A DNA stretch of 64,000 nt, from assembly GCF_022539315.1 (NCBI RefSeq), contig NC_066333.1:4287501-4351500 (forward strand), read 5' to 3'. How positions within the stretch are numbered: position 1 is the first letter of the stretch; every line of letters starts with the position of its first letter. Source of the stretch: Serinus canaria. Its lineage: Eukaryota; Chordata; Aves; Passeriformes; Fringillidae. Shown in pieces: positions 11,001-22,428 of the stretch. The position numbers and the translations under genes are program-made. The notes under the pieces were generated by a model. The model was not told the DNA's origin, searched no databases, and saw nothing but the letters and a program-made list of their open reading frames with translations.

Positions 11001-14000
11001 TGTGCACTTGCACTTTGCAGTACTTGTTGTTTCCTGGAGGCCAGATAACTCAGAGCTGCCTGCACTGGGTGTGTGACCTGCAGGCAGCACTCAGAGGGGC
11101 AGCCAAGCTTGGGAACAGTTGCCAAGAGCTGACAGAATTCTGTGCTTGCACTTTTTGCCTTCTTCCCTCACCTTTCATCTTTCACACAAGGTGCACATAA
11201 CATGCAAATCGTTTTGTGCTGCCAGAACAAAAAATTGCTTTGCTTTCCAAATGCCCAGAGCTGCAGAAGTGGCGGTGCCCAGAGTACTACGAGAACAACG
11301 TGCACAAGATGCAGCTGCCTTTCTCCAACAAGCTGCTGGGCAGCACTGTGGCATCTGAGGAGAAGCAGGAGAAGAGGCAGCAGCAGCTGCGGCGGCTGCA
11401 GGAGCTCAACGCGCGGCGTCGGGAGGAAAAGCTGCAGCTGGACCAGGAGAGGCTGGACAGGTTGCTGTATGTGCAGGTAACGCAGGCAGAGTTGCAGTGT
11501 GGTGGCTTGGGAGGAGGGCAGGCTCTATCACAAGGTCACACATCATGGTGAAGAAGCTGTGACTGTCGTGGGTGTTCCCTGATAGGAGCTTGCCAAGGTT
11601 AGTTGTGAGTTAATAGAGATTTTTGATGCAGGGGATGTTTTCAGTTTCTGAACAGCACTTCTGGGAAATACTTCAAATGCTGTCAAAGTGTGCACATCAT
11701 AGTCTCTAGTCATGCAAGCAGAGTGACTGTACATCATTGCTGACTGCTGTTGCCCTGTCTTGTTCATCACAGCTAGCTCTGATCTCTCCACAGGAACTTT
11801 TAGAAGATGGTCAGATGGATCAGTTCCACAAAGCTTTGGTGGAGCTGAACATGGACTCTGCAGAAGAGCTTCAGTCTTACATCAACAAATTGAGTCTGTC
11901 TGTTGAACAGACAAAGCAGAAAATCCTGCAGTCAGAAGTCAATATTGAAGTAGATGTTGTGGACAGCAAGCCAGAGGTAGGATGTTTTCACCAAGATAAT
12001 TCTCATTTTATCTCTGAATGAATTAAACTTCTGTGCTTGAAAATTGTCCCTTCTGACTTCCACTGATGAACTAAGCTTTTTCTTTAACACATTGCAAGTC
12101 ATTATTAAGTTGGCAACTGTTTCTCTCTTTTCAGAGAGAATGTCCTGAGACAACCATCCTTAATCTTCATTAGTCTTCTGTTAAACATACAAAGGAGATA
12201 AAGATACAACCCATCCATCTTTTTGTTTAAAAAAGTATTTGTTCTCCTTTTTGTTTTTCCTCTTCAGGTGCAGAGAACTTAAATGGTAAACAGCCAACCC
12301 TGCCTTTATTGTAGCTGTCTATTTTTGGTGGATTTAAGCAGCATGTTCTGTTTTGGTTTCTTAATGAAAGATTATTTGCTACACTTGGTTATTGCAGTTG
12401 TCCTGAAGATGAGGAGCTCCTTGTCTGCTTTGCCAGACTAACACAGGCCCAGCACACAGCAGCTGCTGCCAAGGGGTGCTCTAAGGCTGCTTGTGCATGT
12501 GCTTTTAATTGCCTTCCAAGTCACTTAAGACAGAGCTTTTTTAGCTTTATCAGCTTCTGTTCAGGGAAAAGGTGCAGAGAAAAAGAGAAAATTGAAGCAT
12601 AGAGGGGAGATCCTTATTTAGGTTGCCCAGGTAAGCTGTGGTTAGCCCATTCCTGGAAGTGTTTGCCCATCCCTGGAAGTGTTCAAGGCCAGCTTGGAGC
12701 AGGCTGGTCTAGTGGAAGGTGTCCCTGCCCATGGCAGTGGGTGGAACTGGATGAGCTTTTAAGGTCCCTTCCAACCCAAACCATTCCATGTTTCTATGAT
12801 TATCAGTGTAAGAATCAGAATTATTGTGCTTCAGCAAAATTCAGGCAGATGATGGGCTTATCATTGTGGTGAAGAATCCTTCTGCCTTCTGTCCAAAGAA
12901 GGTATTCTAGAAAAAAGAGAATTGAAAGATAAGCAGTTACCTGTCATTTTTCTCAGTGACTGTGCCTAAATTCCAGCATCTCCCACACCCCTGCTGTTTG
13001 CTGGGTGCAATCTCAGACCTCAGAATGAATCCACAAGCTTTGTCATTTGGTCTGTGCCTTGAGAGAGCACTTAGAATTATCATAAAATCCCTTTGTAAGA
13101 CCAGATGTTCAGCTGAGTCTCTGTAACTTTCTGGTTTTGTCTTTTTCCTTTTTCTTATAAGATAAAAAAAGAAATGCATTTAACAGGACTTCATGAGACT
13201 ACACTTTTTGCTGGAACAATGAACACTTCTAAAGTTCAGTCTGATTAATTGAATTTATTAATTAGATATAAAATAGACATTGAGGAATGTTTGAAGGATG
13301 TCATTTTGACTCATTGTGGCATTGCAACAAATGTTTCAAGTTTAAAATAGCAAAACCCAAATATTTAGTAACAAAATCCCAAAGGTAACATTGTAACACC
13401 AAAAAAAAGAAAATTGACAACATGTTCCTACCTCACAACAGGAGTCTTATAGGATTTTGAGTGATGCTTTTCATTAGGACAGAGCTTCATGTCTGTGTAA
13501 AATAAAAGGGGATTTGGTTCATCCTGTGAGCAAATAGTAGACAGTTGAAACTCTCAAAAATTGTGTGGTGGCTTTGTAGCTAGCAAATATTTGTTTTCCA
13601 GTCCCACACAAGTAAAATAGGGAATTTAATGGTAATTATAGAGCAGTTAGAGGTGTTGGAAGGGTACCAGGTCTTAACCAATATAAAAAGCTATTTTACC
13701 AAGTTTTAATATGCTGTTATGCCTAGGACATGGCTGCCTGGGATCCTGGCAGTCAGCCTGGTGATTGAGGCCTGCATTTCTGAGCTGGCATTGGGAAGTG
13801 TTTGATTTTTGTGCTTTGTGTGAATGTCTGTATTTCTGTTTCCTGGGCATATTTGTTTTCAGGCATGTTAAAGAGTTAAGAGTTGAGATTTGAGGAGACT
13901 GAGTTTTCCAGCCATGTCACCAGAATTGAAATCACACCTGAGCTAAGCTTCCATAACTTGCTCTGTTTCCAGACTCCTGACTTGGATCCAGTGGGCAGTG

Positions 14001-16483
14001 AGCAGTCCCTGGAGGATGTGGAAAGTATAAATGAGTTTGAGCCTTTATTTGCTGAGGAGCAGCCTGAAGTTGAGAAGCCAGTTGCTGCAGTGCAGGTTTG
14101 GTTTCTGTATTTACACCTTGTGCCAGGGGTTTGCATCCCACTTGGCCCAGCCAGTCTGCTGACATTGCAGACTGGCTGGGCAAGTGGGATGCAAACATTG
14201 TTTGCCTGCTCTTGGAAGGGATGCCTAAACTACCTGAACAGGACATGAAGAGAGAAATCCTGGCAATCTTAGCTGGTGGTTTAGGATGAGAATTCCCTCT
14301 TGGCTCACTCTGCAGGCAGTGCCTGGTGTAGCAGAGCTGTGTTATTAAGGGAAAGAAGTTCTGCTCAAGTGTTTTTGTCTGTGATCCATAGCCTGATATC
14401 CCAGTGGGCACAGCTTTCAGCTTGTGAGGTTGAGCCTTAGAATTAAGTGTCTCCAAGCAGAATAAATTATAGGAAAAGTCCAGCTTCCCTGACCTTTTGG
14501 AACCTTTACCAGAGTGCTACTTCTCTGTGGGAGCATTACCATTTAGGTTTTTGTACAGAATTGTTTGGAAACATTGCTTGTTGTAGGCTGTTATTGTTCT
14601 TTAACATAATTCCCCCCAACTTCTCAATGTTTTTAAAGCCCGTGTTTAACCTGGCAGAGTACCACCAGCTTTTCCTTGGCACTGAAAGAATCAGGGCTCC
14701 AGAGATTGTCTTCCAGCCCTCCCTGATAGGAGAGGACCAGGCTGGGATAGCAGAAACCATGCAATATGTCCTTGAGAGGTGAGTTTACAGAACTATTCAC
14801 TTCACACAAGCTATTCTTCATTTGATAGCAGCTTTTGAAATGCTGGGGATTTAGCAATAATTTGAGAAAATATGTTGAATAGTTATTTTTGGGGAAATCA
14901 AGAATTGCAGGTTAGACATGTCTTCCTCAAAGCCACGTGTAACTCTGCTTAAGTCAGTGAGTCTACAAAGTTTTTTGATCTATAACCCCATCAATGATAA
15001 ATTTTTGAGCACACACCTCTAATATATGTAGATTTGTAAATTACAGCTACTACTAAACTATTATGAATATTTTAAAACATAGACAAAAATAGAAATTAAA
15101 AAAGAAAGAGAGAAAGGTGAAATAACCACCCTTTAAATGTATTTATCAATTTATCTGCCTGTACCTCACTGGATTGTTTTGCACAGACCCCACTTTAGAG
15201 ATCCCTGGTCCAACTCGTTATTGAGGGAAACAGCAAACACTTGCAACAGTGAGCTGGCAGTCTCTGGTTTTGGGAAATCAAAATCAGGGGTAACATTTTA
15301 AAGTTAAGATACAGGTACACCTGCTGGACATTTCCAGATAAATTAGCATTGATGAAATGTCACCCCTGAACTGTATGAACATAGGAGATCACATTTTCTG
15401 AAAGGGAGGAATTCCAGCCCTAGAAAGAAATCCAGTTGTTGATTTATGAGGAGCTGAGTGCTTTCAGGACTTTTTCTGCCACTCCCTTAATTTCCAGAAA
15501 ACAAAGAAGGTTTTTGGTGTTAGAAAAATGAAGTTTCTCCAAGTGAATCCTAGGACAATTTGCAGTATTCCCCACAGCTGTTGCAGTTCATAGGACAGAT
15601 GTCCTTGAGAAAAGCTGAAGCTGTTCTTTCTCTTCACAGGTATTCCAAGGAACAACAGGCTATCCTTGTCCAGAATGTTTTCCTCACTGGTGGAAATACA
15701 ATGTACCCTGGACTGAAAGCCAGAATCCAGAAGGAACTGCTGGAAATGAGACCATTCCAGTCATCCTTTCAGGTATGTGTGTTGCCATGGTGTTTTTGTG
15801 AACAATCTGTTCTGCTGTGTACAGATGGAATTGAGTGAGGTGCAGAGCAAGAGTACTTAGAGTATGGGCATGGAGAGGGTTTTAAAGCAAGACTCAGCAA
15901 ACAGCTCTTTGACCTGAGAAGATGCAGGTTAGCAAAGATTCAGTTGCTCTTTGTGAAGACAGCATAGTGAGCAGGGAAAAGTAAGGTCTGCTTCTACTAA
16001 AGGACCATGCACACAAAAGCATGTTTGGCTGTAAATTTGCAAATTGATTGCTTAGGAATTGATAAGAAGGTGAAAACACAGTTGAACCTAACATTACTCT
16101 TTCTGAGAGACAGTGACAGATCAGCTCAAATTTCTGAAATTCAGTTGAGTGTGTCATATACCATTGTAACCAGGGTAAAAAGGGCTTCCCTCCCCTGTGC
16201 TGAATTGACATTGTTCTTCTGTTTTCCTTCCATCCAGGTTAGCCTTGCTTCCAGCCCTGTCCTGGATGCCTGGTATGGGGCTAGGGACTGGGCAGTGGAG
16301 CACATGGCCCGTGAGGAAGGCTGGATCAGCAGGAAGGACTATGAGGAGAAAGGGGGGGAGTACCTCAAGGAACACTGTGCCTCCAACGTCTATGTTCCCA
16401 TCCGCCTTCCCAAGCAGGCCCCGCGGGCAGCAGAGGCTCCCAGCAGAGCCTCGGGCACAGGGAACCCCAGTGAGCAGGCATAG
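7613..16483 (+). CDS. ACTR5: Actin-related protein 5 (INO80 subunit), complete, nine coding exons
   Basis: Nuclear actin-related protein. With INO80C (IES6) it forms a module of the INO80 complex that grips the nucleosome and couples ATP hydrolysis to remodelling. The exons join in phase into 608 residues; the human protein is about 607. Visible parts: the first phosphate-loop region ([16 protein letters not shown], residues about 33-48), the ARP5-type second loop [18 protein letters not shown], an Arg/Glu/Gln-rich charged helical insertion (about 290-375) and an acidic linker (about 396-436). The C-terminal actin fold follows with [11 protein letters not shown] and DAWYGARDW, then a conserved end ([21 protein letters not shown]) and a variable Ala/Ser tail ending SEQA. 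All splice sites are GT-AG. The exon 6 donor is weak. Identity is certain from near-identity to the vertebrate family. Confidence 0.97.
8040..8240 (-). mobile_element. CR1 LINE 3' fragment in ACTR5 intron 1
   Basis: Read on the minus strand it gives the avian CR1 end: 'ggcacaggttgcccagggaa', 'aatccctggaagtgtccaa', 'ctgtccctgcccatggcaag', then 'cccttccaacccaaacc'. It starts about 45 bases after the first donor, at the edge of the CpG island. Confidence 0.85.
8663..8892 (+). CDS. ACTR5: ACTR5 exon 2
   Basis: Acceptor TCTCCCAG|GGC, donor GCAG|GTGAGT. Encodes [20 protein letters not shown] through LPVLEG, then the first two bases of an Arg codon. In ARP5 the Asp of the usual actin DxG loop is replaced (ISSGYQ), and this copy keeps that family state. 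Confidence 0.96.
9749..9918 (+). CDS. ACTR5: ACTR5 exon 3
   Basis: Acceptor TTTTGAG|G and donor GAAG|GTAAAA. Encodes [13 protein letters not shown] through SYVAQDYIE. It completes the split Arg codon from exon 2 and leaves one base for the next exon. Confidence 0.95.
9970..10510 (-). mobile_element. LTR plus internal 3' stub of an endogenous retrovirus (family B), ACTR5 intron 3
   Basis: Minus orientation: the end reads ...GAGAAACTGAGGACA, with an AATAAA (plus-strand tttatt at about 10040) shortly before it. About 460 bases match 33500-34400 once the nested element there is removed. The further part (about 10433-10510) is probably internal sequence before the LTR. No protein frame survives. 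The exact LTR start is uncertain. Confidence 0.65.
11259..11476 (+). CDS. ACTR5: ACTR5 exon 4
   Basis: Acceptor TGCCCAG|AG, donor GCAG|GTAACG. Encodes [19 protein letters not shown] and then the Glu/Arg/Gln-rich helix ([20 protein letters not shown]) typical of the ARP5 insertion. Confidence 0.96.
11794..11976 (+). CDS. ACTR5: ACTR5 exon 5
   Basis: 61 codons. Acceptor CTCCACAG|GAA, donor AGAG|GTAGGA. Encodes [20 protein letters not shown] through VDVVDSKPE, the second half of the charged insertion. Confidence 0.96.
12613..12801 (+). mobile_element. CR1 LINE 3' fragment in ACTR5 intron 5
   Basis: Contains 'atccctggaagtgttcaagg', 'ggctggtctagtggaaggtg', 'tgtccctgcccatggcagtg', 'ggtcccttccaacccaaacc' and an 'attccatgtttctatgatt' tail. 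Confidence 0.88.
13973..14095 (+). CDS. ACTR5: ACTR5 exon 6
   Basis: 41 codons. Acceptor TGTTTCCAG|ACT. The donor CAG|GTTTGG is weak, with T at +3 and no AAGT. Encodes the acidic linker [18 protein letters not shown] through VAAVQ. The frame stays open for another 50 codons into the intron, to 14248. Confidence 0.94.
14129..14196 (+). repeat. Near-perfect inverted repeat (hairpin) in ACTR5 intron 6
   Basis: Arm 1 is 14129-14159 (31 nt), the loop is tgacatt (14160-14166) and arm 2 is 14167-14196 (30 nt). Arm 2 is the exact reverse complement of arm 1 apart from one extra G in arm 1. It lies 33 bases after the weak exon 6 donor and would be transcribed in the ACTR5 pre-mRNA. The size resembles a pre-miRNA, but I recognise no known microRNA. 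Confidence 0.9.
14639..14778 (+). CDS. ACTR5: ACTR5 exon 7
   Basis: Acceptor TTTTTAAAG|CCC, donor AGAG|GTGAGT. Encodes [12 protein letters not shown] through AETMQYVLE plus two bases, where the actin fold resumes. The intron just before the acceptor matches repeat DNA at 10461-10506. Confidence 0.96.
15640..15772 (+). CDS. ACTR5: ACTR5 exon 8
   Basis: Acceptor TTCACAG|G, donor TCAG|GTATGT. Encodes [18 protein letters not shown], then [20 protein letters not shown], including the second phosphate-binding loop. Confidence 0.96.
16238..16483 (+). CDS. ACTR5: ACTR5 exon 9 with stop codon
   Basis: Acceptor CATCCAG|GTT, then 81 codons and TAG. Encodes [18 protein letters not shown] through the conserved [12 protein letters not shown] and RLPKQA, ending in a poorly conserved Ala/Ser/Gly-rich tail. 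Confidence 0.96.
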   Translation, partial: VSLASSPVLDAWYGARDWAVEHMAREEGWISRKDYEEKGGEYLKEHCASNVYVPIRLPKQAPRAAEAPSRASGTGNPSEQA

Positions 16484-17150
16484 CCCTGTCCTTGGCACCC
16501 TCAGCGCTGCAGAGAAGGCTTCATGCTGTGCAGCAGGGCGGAGCCTCACTGCCTGCTGAGCTCCCATCCCGGTCCTTGGCCCTGGAGGATGGGACACGCT
16601 GGCACAGTTCAGTGCTGCTCACACACAGCAGCTCGTGGAGAGGAAAACTCCCTCTTCGAGACTGTCATAGTAAGGCTCAGGGGTTTTGGAGAGTGTGTGT
16701 TTTACAGCTTTTGAAGATGTAATGAAATGTCTGGTTTTATATGGTTTTTATTGCAGCTGGGCTGTAGCAAGGCAGGCAGCCCAGCAGGTGTCCCCCTTGC
16801 CCGTGTCACAATCGTCTGTCGGGACATGTCGGGCAGGTGATGATGCAGGACACCGGGGGGCTGAACTCAGCCCTGCCTCCCGAGGCCTCGTGTTCCATCT
16901 CCTTCCTGCTAAACCAGCACCGAATAACCAGTGGGAACTTCTTGTCTCCATCGATGGCAGAGATAGCCGTGTTGTGGCTGAAACTGGAGAGCTGGGCACC
17001 TGCAGACACAACCCTCCATAAAGCACAGTCCAGAGGCACTGCCAAGCCTTCTGCTGCCCTGGAGTGGTTCTGCAGGCTGAGCAGGGCAGCTCTCTGATGG
17101 GACTTTTTGATCAAAAGTTGTTGTAGCAATAAAGCAAAGCTTTTTGCTTT
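16484..17150 (+). other. ACTR5: ACTR5 3' untranslated region
   Basis: About 650 bases from the stop codon to shortly after AATAAA at 17128-17133. Open frames across it on both strands show no recognisable product. Confidence 0.75.
17128..17133 (+). terminator. ACTR5: ACTR5 polyadenylation signal
   Basis: AATAAA, followed within 60 bases by T/G-rich sequence (tttagggctgtgaggatgggttt), a fitting downstream element. Confidence 0.8.
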
Positions 17151-20100
17151 ACCACTAATTTACGTGTTTCAGTGATTTCACTTCTTTAGGGCTGTGAGGA
17201 TGGGTTTGATTGGTTGTACCTTGTTTAAAAACACAGGTTTGCAGGCCTCTATCCTGCTGTACAATTTGCCTGTGGATTCAGCTGTCCCACTGAACAACTT
17301 GTTGCTTTCCCAAAAGAATAATTCATCCTGAATGCTGAACCCAAATCTAAGGAGACTCCTTCACTTTGGCAAAAGACAAGGTAATGGGGAAAATATCGAG
17401 ACTGTAACTGATATAAAGAAGGTGTAAAAGTGATGTTTGGTGTCCCCAGGGGCTGCAGAGCATCAAGGTAAGCTGTCATCTGGCAGATTCAAAGCAAAGA
17501 GCATGAGGAACTTGCTTGTGCTGAAGTTGGTTGGCACAGGATAAGAATTTTGGATTCAGAAGTATTATTGAGATTTACAGTTTCTTATAAAACAGAAATT
17601 TGAGGGCAAATATTGAGGTCTCACCTGTGCATTGAGTGTTTTTCAGAGAGCTCTCACACAGTTCCTGTGGCACCCAGCACTGGCCAGTCCCAGGTGGGAT
17701 GCTGGTCTTGGTGGCCCCTGCCTGCTCCTCACAGGCTGTTGGGCAGGGCAGGAGAAGAGAGCTGGCTACCTCCAGGTGACCTCAAGTTTGGATTATTGAT
17801 CCTATCCCTGGCTGCCTGGAGGCAGTTTTTAGGACAATGAAGGGAATTCTGTGGGTGGTAAAGAATGTGGAAAAACATGCTGTGCTGAAACCAGCCAAGT
17901 TACACATGAAGATGTCTTTTCTGATCTCTGTGACCTGGGGTCAATGCTGTCCCATTGCTATTTGACCCCTCTTTGACCCATCTTTAGCTTTACTTCAGGC
18001 AGAGGGACTACCAAAGGTATGGAAATAGTTCTGATACTTGGTGTTGCCTGCTAAATAGATAGATAGTGTGTTGAGCATAAAACAGTTCCAGAATGAGGGC
18101 CTGAAAGGGTATCTGTAATGCATGATTATGTGATTTCTAAATCTATGGCCAAATCGTGCCAGCTACTTCTCTTGCATTAATTCAAAGCAGAATTGTCTTA
18201 TTCTCAAAGAGATGCCAGAGCAGCTGCTTAAACAGCTTTAAGGAAGCAGAATTTTGTAATATCCTGACTATTAGCTGTTAATTTGTTACTTTGTGCCACA
18301 GTAGCCAGAGGAACTGATGAACTTGGACCAGGTGATCACTGTCACAGGCTGCTCTGAGTGTGTTGGTGGCCATTCAGGTGCTTGGAGCAGCACCATGATA
18401 ATCATGAATCTTGCAAAATGGGATGAATTTTAGTCATTTCAGTTCAGTTCCCTGGTAATGATTTGCTGTGGTGCTACCTGAGCATTGGTGCTGGCAGGAG
18501 AGAAATGGAAGGAGTGTGTGGTGCTGAGAGCAGGAGGACACATTGGTGTCATTTCAGACAGTAGTGTTGGAGTCCTTGTGGAGCTTCGCCATTGGGACAC
18601 TTGTGGCAAGGTTTTCTCATCCCCATGTGCAGGAGAATTTGGTTGTTTTCCATGTGAGTGGCACAGGGCCCTCCAAACCTAGAAGGGGCTTGGATGTCTC
18701 CTGTCATTGGTTTATGCCCCCCCTGAGAGGAGAACAGGCCAAAAGACACCTGCTAGGCCTCTTTTTAATGGACTTTTGGTTGGGTGAGGAGCAGTAGGAG
18801 GAAAAGTAATCCTGCTGTGGACAGGAATCTCAAAGTGCTACCCTTAGAGCCTTTGGCAAGTGATGGCAGGGCTGCTGTTGAGTGAGCTGCTGTGCCAGCA
18901 GCCTCAGAATCATTGCTGTGCTCATCCTGGCAGTGTCCTCCAAGCTGACCCAGGGCAATTGCCAGGTCTGAGATGGTCAAGTGGTCCCTATTTGGACCCT
19001 GGTAAATTAAGTTCAAAGTGACCTGTAACCTGATTATACAATTCAGTTATGCCCTAATTCAGGTCAAAGAATACGAAAGTACAATTTCACAGCAGTGCTG
19101 AGTTTGGTCTATTTAAAAGAGAGCTCAAACTGGGTCCCACCTTTCACAGGGTCCCTAAGATCTGCTCTGGGTGGAAACACCACGTCAGTGAGCAGCCCTG
19201 GAGACTGAACATCCATCACGTGTCCCATGTCCCAGATTTCCTTTGGAGCTGCCGACGAGCCTCGCTTTGGGGCTTCAAGGCTTCTTATGCTTCCTGTGCC
19301 ACAGCAACTTCAAACATGTTCTTTGCTAAATCTCTGCTAGGACACCAAGATTAGAACTCTCTGCTCCAGTTATTAATCTCTGGAATACTTAATGTGCTGT
19401 GTAAGACAGCATCTCGGAAGAAAGAGAAGATGCCTGTGAAGCGTCACTTAAAATTTAGGATTATCCCTCCAGAGACAGCCCACAGTGATCCTCTGGCAGT
19501 CAGTCATAAACCACAAGTTTTGAAGCTTGTGTGGGATGAGCAGGGGAGAGGAGAATGCTGTAATGGATTTAACATTATCCCCAAAGTCATATGGTGGGAT
19601 TTCCAGCGATGGCTGGGAACGCCAGGCACAGGCAGCTGTGCTGATCCCCATGGCTCACTCCCACTGCTCTGTGCAGGGAGAGAGCTGCTCCCTGAGCAGC
19701 TGCAACAGAACTCGGGTTTCAATGGCTCAGACCCTGAGCATGGTTTGCCAAGAGATTTTCAGCTCCTTTCATTCCTTTTCAGGCACTCAGCTTCCTGTGT
19801 GTAGTTGACAAACACCTTTTCCCCTTCCTTGTTCACACCATCTCAGCCCTCATGTTAGCAAGGTGTCACAGTTTCAAGGGATTTTTTTGGTTGTTTATTT
19901 TTAAGTTATATTGCTTTTTTTACACCCTTAGGGGTCTTTTCTTTCTCTTTTTGAGCAGTGCACTCGGTTCCCATTTCCTAATGGAGCAGAGTTCATGATG
20001 AAAGAACCATTTTCATGGATCCAGCTCATAGCGGTGTTTGTGACAATTCACAGCTGTTGTTCTGCCCTCAGTTCTGTCTCAGCAGAGCCAACCTGAGAGT

Positions 20101-22422
20101 GTTGCTGGCTGAGGCTTTCACAGATTTCACAGCTCCTCTGGGGAAGGAGGGAGGTCAAGGAAAACCATGGAGACTTGGTCCATTCTTTGCCCACTGCACG
20201 GTGTGCCAAGTGGAAAAATCTTCAAGCCACTCCTTTCCTGAAGCCAGCAGAAGTCCCAGGTATGGTGAGAATCACTCTGTGCAGGTATACTTTTATTTTT
20301 AAGCAATTGCTGTTTCCCACTATCAGAACACAATCAAACTGGATTTATGGTCTGACTGAGAAACTTTTGTACTCTTAAAATTCCTGGGTTTAGTCAGGAC
20401 AGTGTTTTTTTTAGCTTTTAAATTATTTCACAACTAAGGGGAAATATGAAACAGCTTCTCCCTTCATCTGACAGGAGGTAAATATGCAGTGCTGATGGTG
20501 AAAGCATTTTTGTGTTGACAGTGATGTTCTGTGAAGGCATCCAAGTTCCTGCACTCCAGTAGTCAGGCTGTTATATCAGGAGGAAGCTCATCCCCAGGGA
20601 AGCTTGTGGCAGGTCTGGCTGGACCAGTGAGCATCAGAACATGCAAGGAAAAAGTGTGGCTTTGTTCAAACCTATGTCAAGTGAATTCCAGAGGAGGGAG
20701 ACCTTTGGAAAGCTCCCACTGTTTGAGCTTTTTGGGAATATAGTGGGTGACAGAGTATTGGATAGCACAGAGACCATGGGGCACTGGGTGCCTTCCTTAT
20801 TTAGATGAAGGGCAAGGATGCATGGTGACCTCTGGGTGGGATAAGCTTTGAGGGATGATGGCAACCTGCCCCCAAAGGGCTGAGGTGACACTTTCCTGAG
20901 TGCCCTGATGCCCAGGAGGGTTGGGAGGCTGTTGGCTGCAGCAGAGGCTGATTTCCCTCTGATTTCCCTGGAGCACACTCCCTGCTCCTAAATGGCTCCT
21001 TATGCCAAGTGCAAAAAATGTCCTGTACAAGCCTGGGAGGCTGGGCACTCACTGCCTTGACTGAGCTTGCTTGGCAGCAAGTTCCAGTCTGTGCAAACAG
21101 TTTTTGGGTAGTCTTATCTTTCCACTAAACATTTTGATGTGGAGGTTTTGTTCTTCCAGGTGTTTTCATCCTCTTCAGAGGAGAATACTAATGGGTAAAA
21201 CTGTCCTGCCTCAGACACCTGTTCTGCACCTGAACAGCAGCCCCAGATGAGGAACAGTCCTGTTGGTCTGATCTTCCTGCTCTGGTTTGACAGCTTCACA
21301 AGGCTTCCACTCAACATTTTAGAAATAACTCTGTCCCTGCTAGAGTGCCCAGAAGTCCCCTGTGGTACACAGAATTCTCTGTCACCCCCTCACCTTGAGC
21401 ACCTGCTGCCTTTTAGCATTTTGTCTGCTACACTTAGATAAATCCACCTGATCTAGAAGCCATCAACTGATAAAATCTCAGTGCTCCAGAGGCAGAATGC
21501 CTTGAGAGGGTCCCATAGTGCTTTCTTGAGCACATCCACTGTGACATGTAACCTTTAAACACAGTTTTGTGTTCCTTGTGCATTAGCACATTTCTCCTGG
21601 CTGACATTGCTTCTCAGCTTTGGGAAATATATTTCATATCCTCATCCTTAGCTCAGTTTATTTTTCCCATTCTAAAACTTGGTTAAAATATACCCCACTC
21701 CTCCTCTCACCCCAGATTCCTGCCACATACCTGGCATTCTTTCATCCTTAATGAGATGAAGGAGTGGGGGATTTCACCCTCCTGGAATTTTAGAGGAATA
21801 CTAAGTGGATTTCTCATGAAAAGCCCCATTTAGGATACAAGCCTCCCTGAAAGATAGTCCATGACAGCAAACCTTGCTTTATTGGTAATGGTGAGCAGAG
21901 TTTTTGCCTCCCTATTCAATAACTACTTTCTGCTTTGTTTTTACAAGTATTGTCATTGATGGAGCAAGTTCCCAGTGGAGGAAGCAGAAAGTAGATGGGG
22001 AGACCAGCAGAACTCAGCCTCCAATGTGGCCAAACCTTCCATATAGACACCATAAAGGAGGTTCAGTCAAAATAGTTTCATCCAGATTTAGTCATTAACT
22101 TCCTTTAATAAACATACTGATTTGTTGGATCAAAGGTTCCTGGAAGTGAGCTCCAGGAGATGTTTGTGGGGAAGTACAGGAATAGGAGCAATGTGATGTG
22201 TGTGTAAAACAGGGAGGGGATGGGAAATCATGCCAGCTGGTCACTGCTACACATCCAGGGACACGGGAGCACAGTGCTTCTGGAGTGGGATCCATCCCAC
22301 AGCCCTGTCCTATCACACATGTTGACAGGACAGGTGAAAGCATCCAAATTGCAGAGCTCAGCATGGATGATGAGTTTGGAGCAGCAACACCACCTGGGAC
22401 TGAGCATCACAGAGTGCTGGGC
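17151..22422. other. Intergenic DNA, no gene seen
   Basis: About 5.3 kb downstream of ACTR5. Open frames are short and isolated, without splice or coding signals. No repeat family could be assigned by eye. Confidence 0.55.
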
Positions 22423-22428
22423 TGGTAT

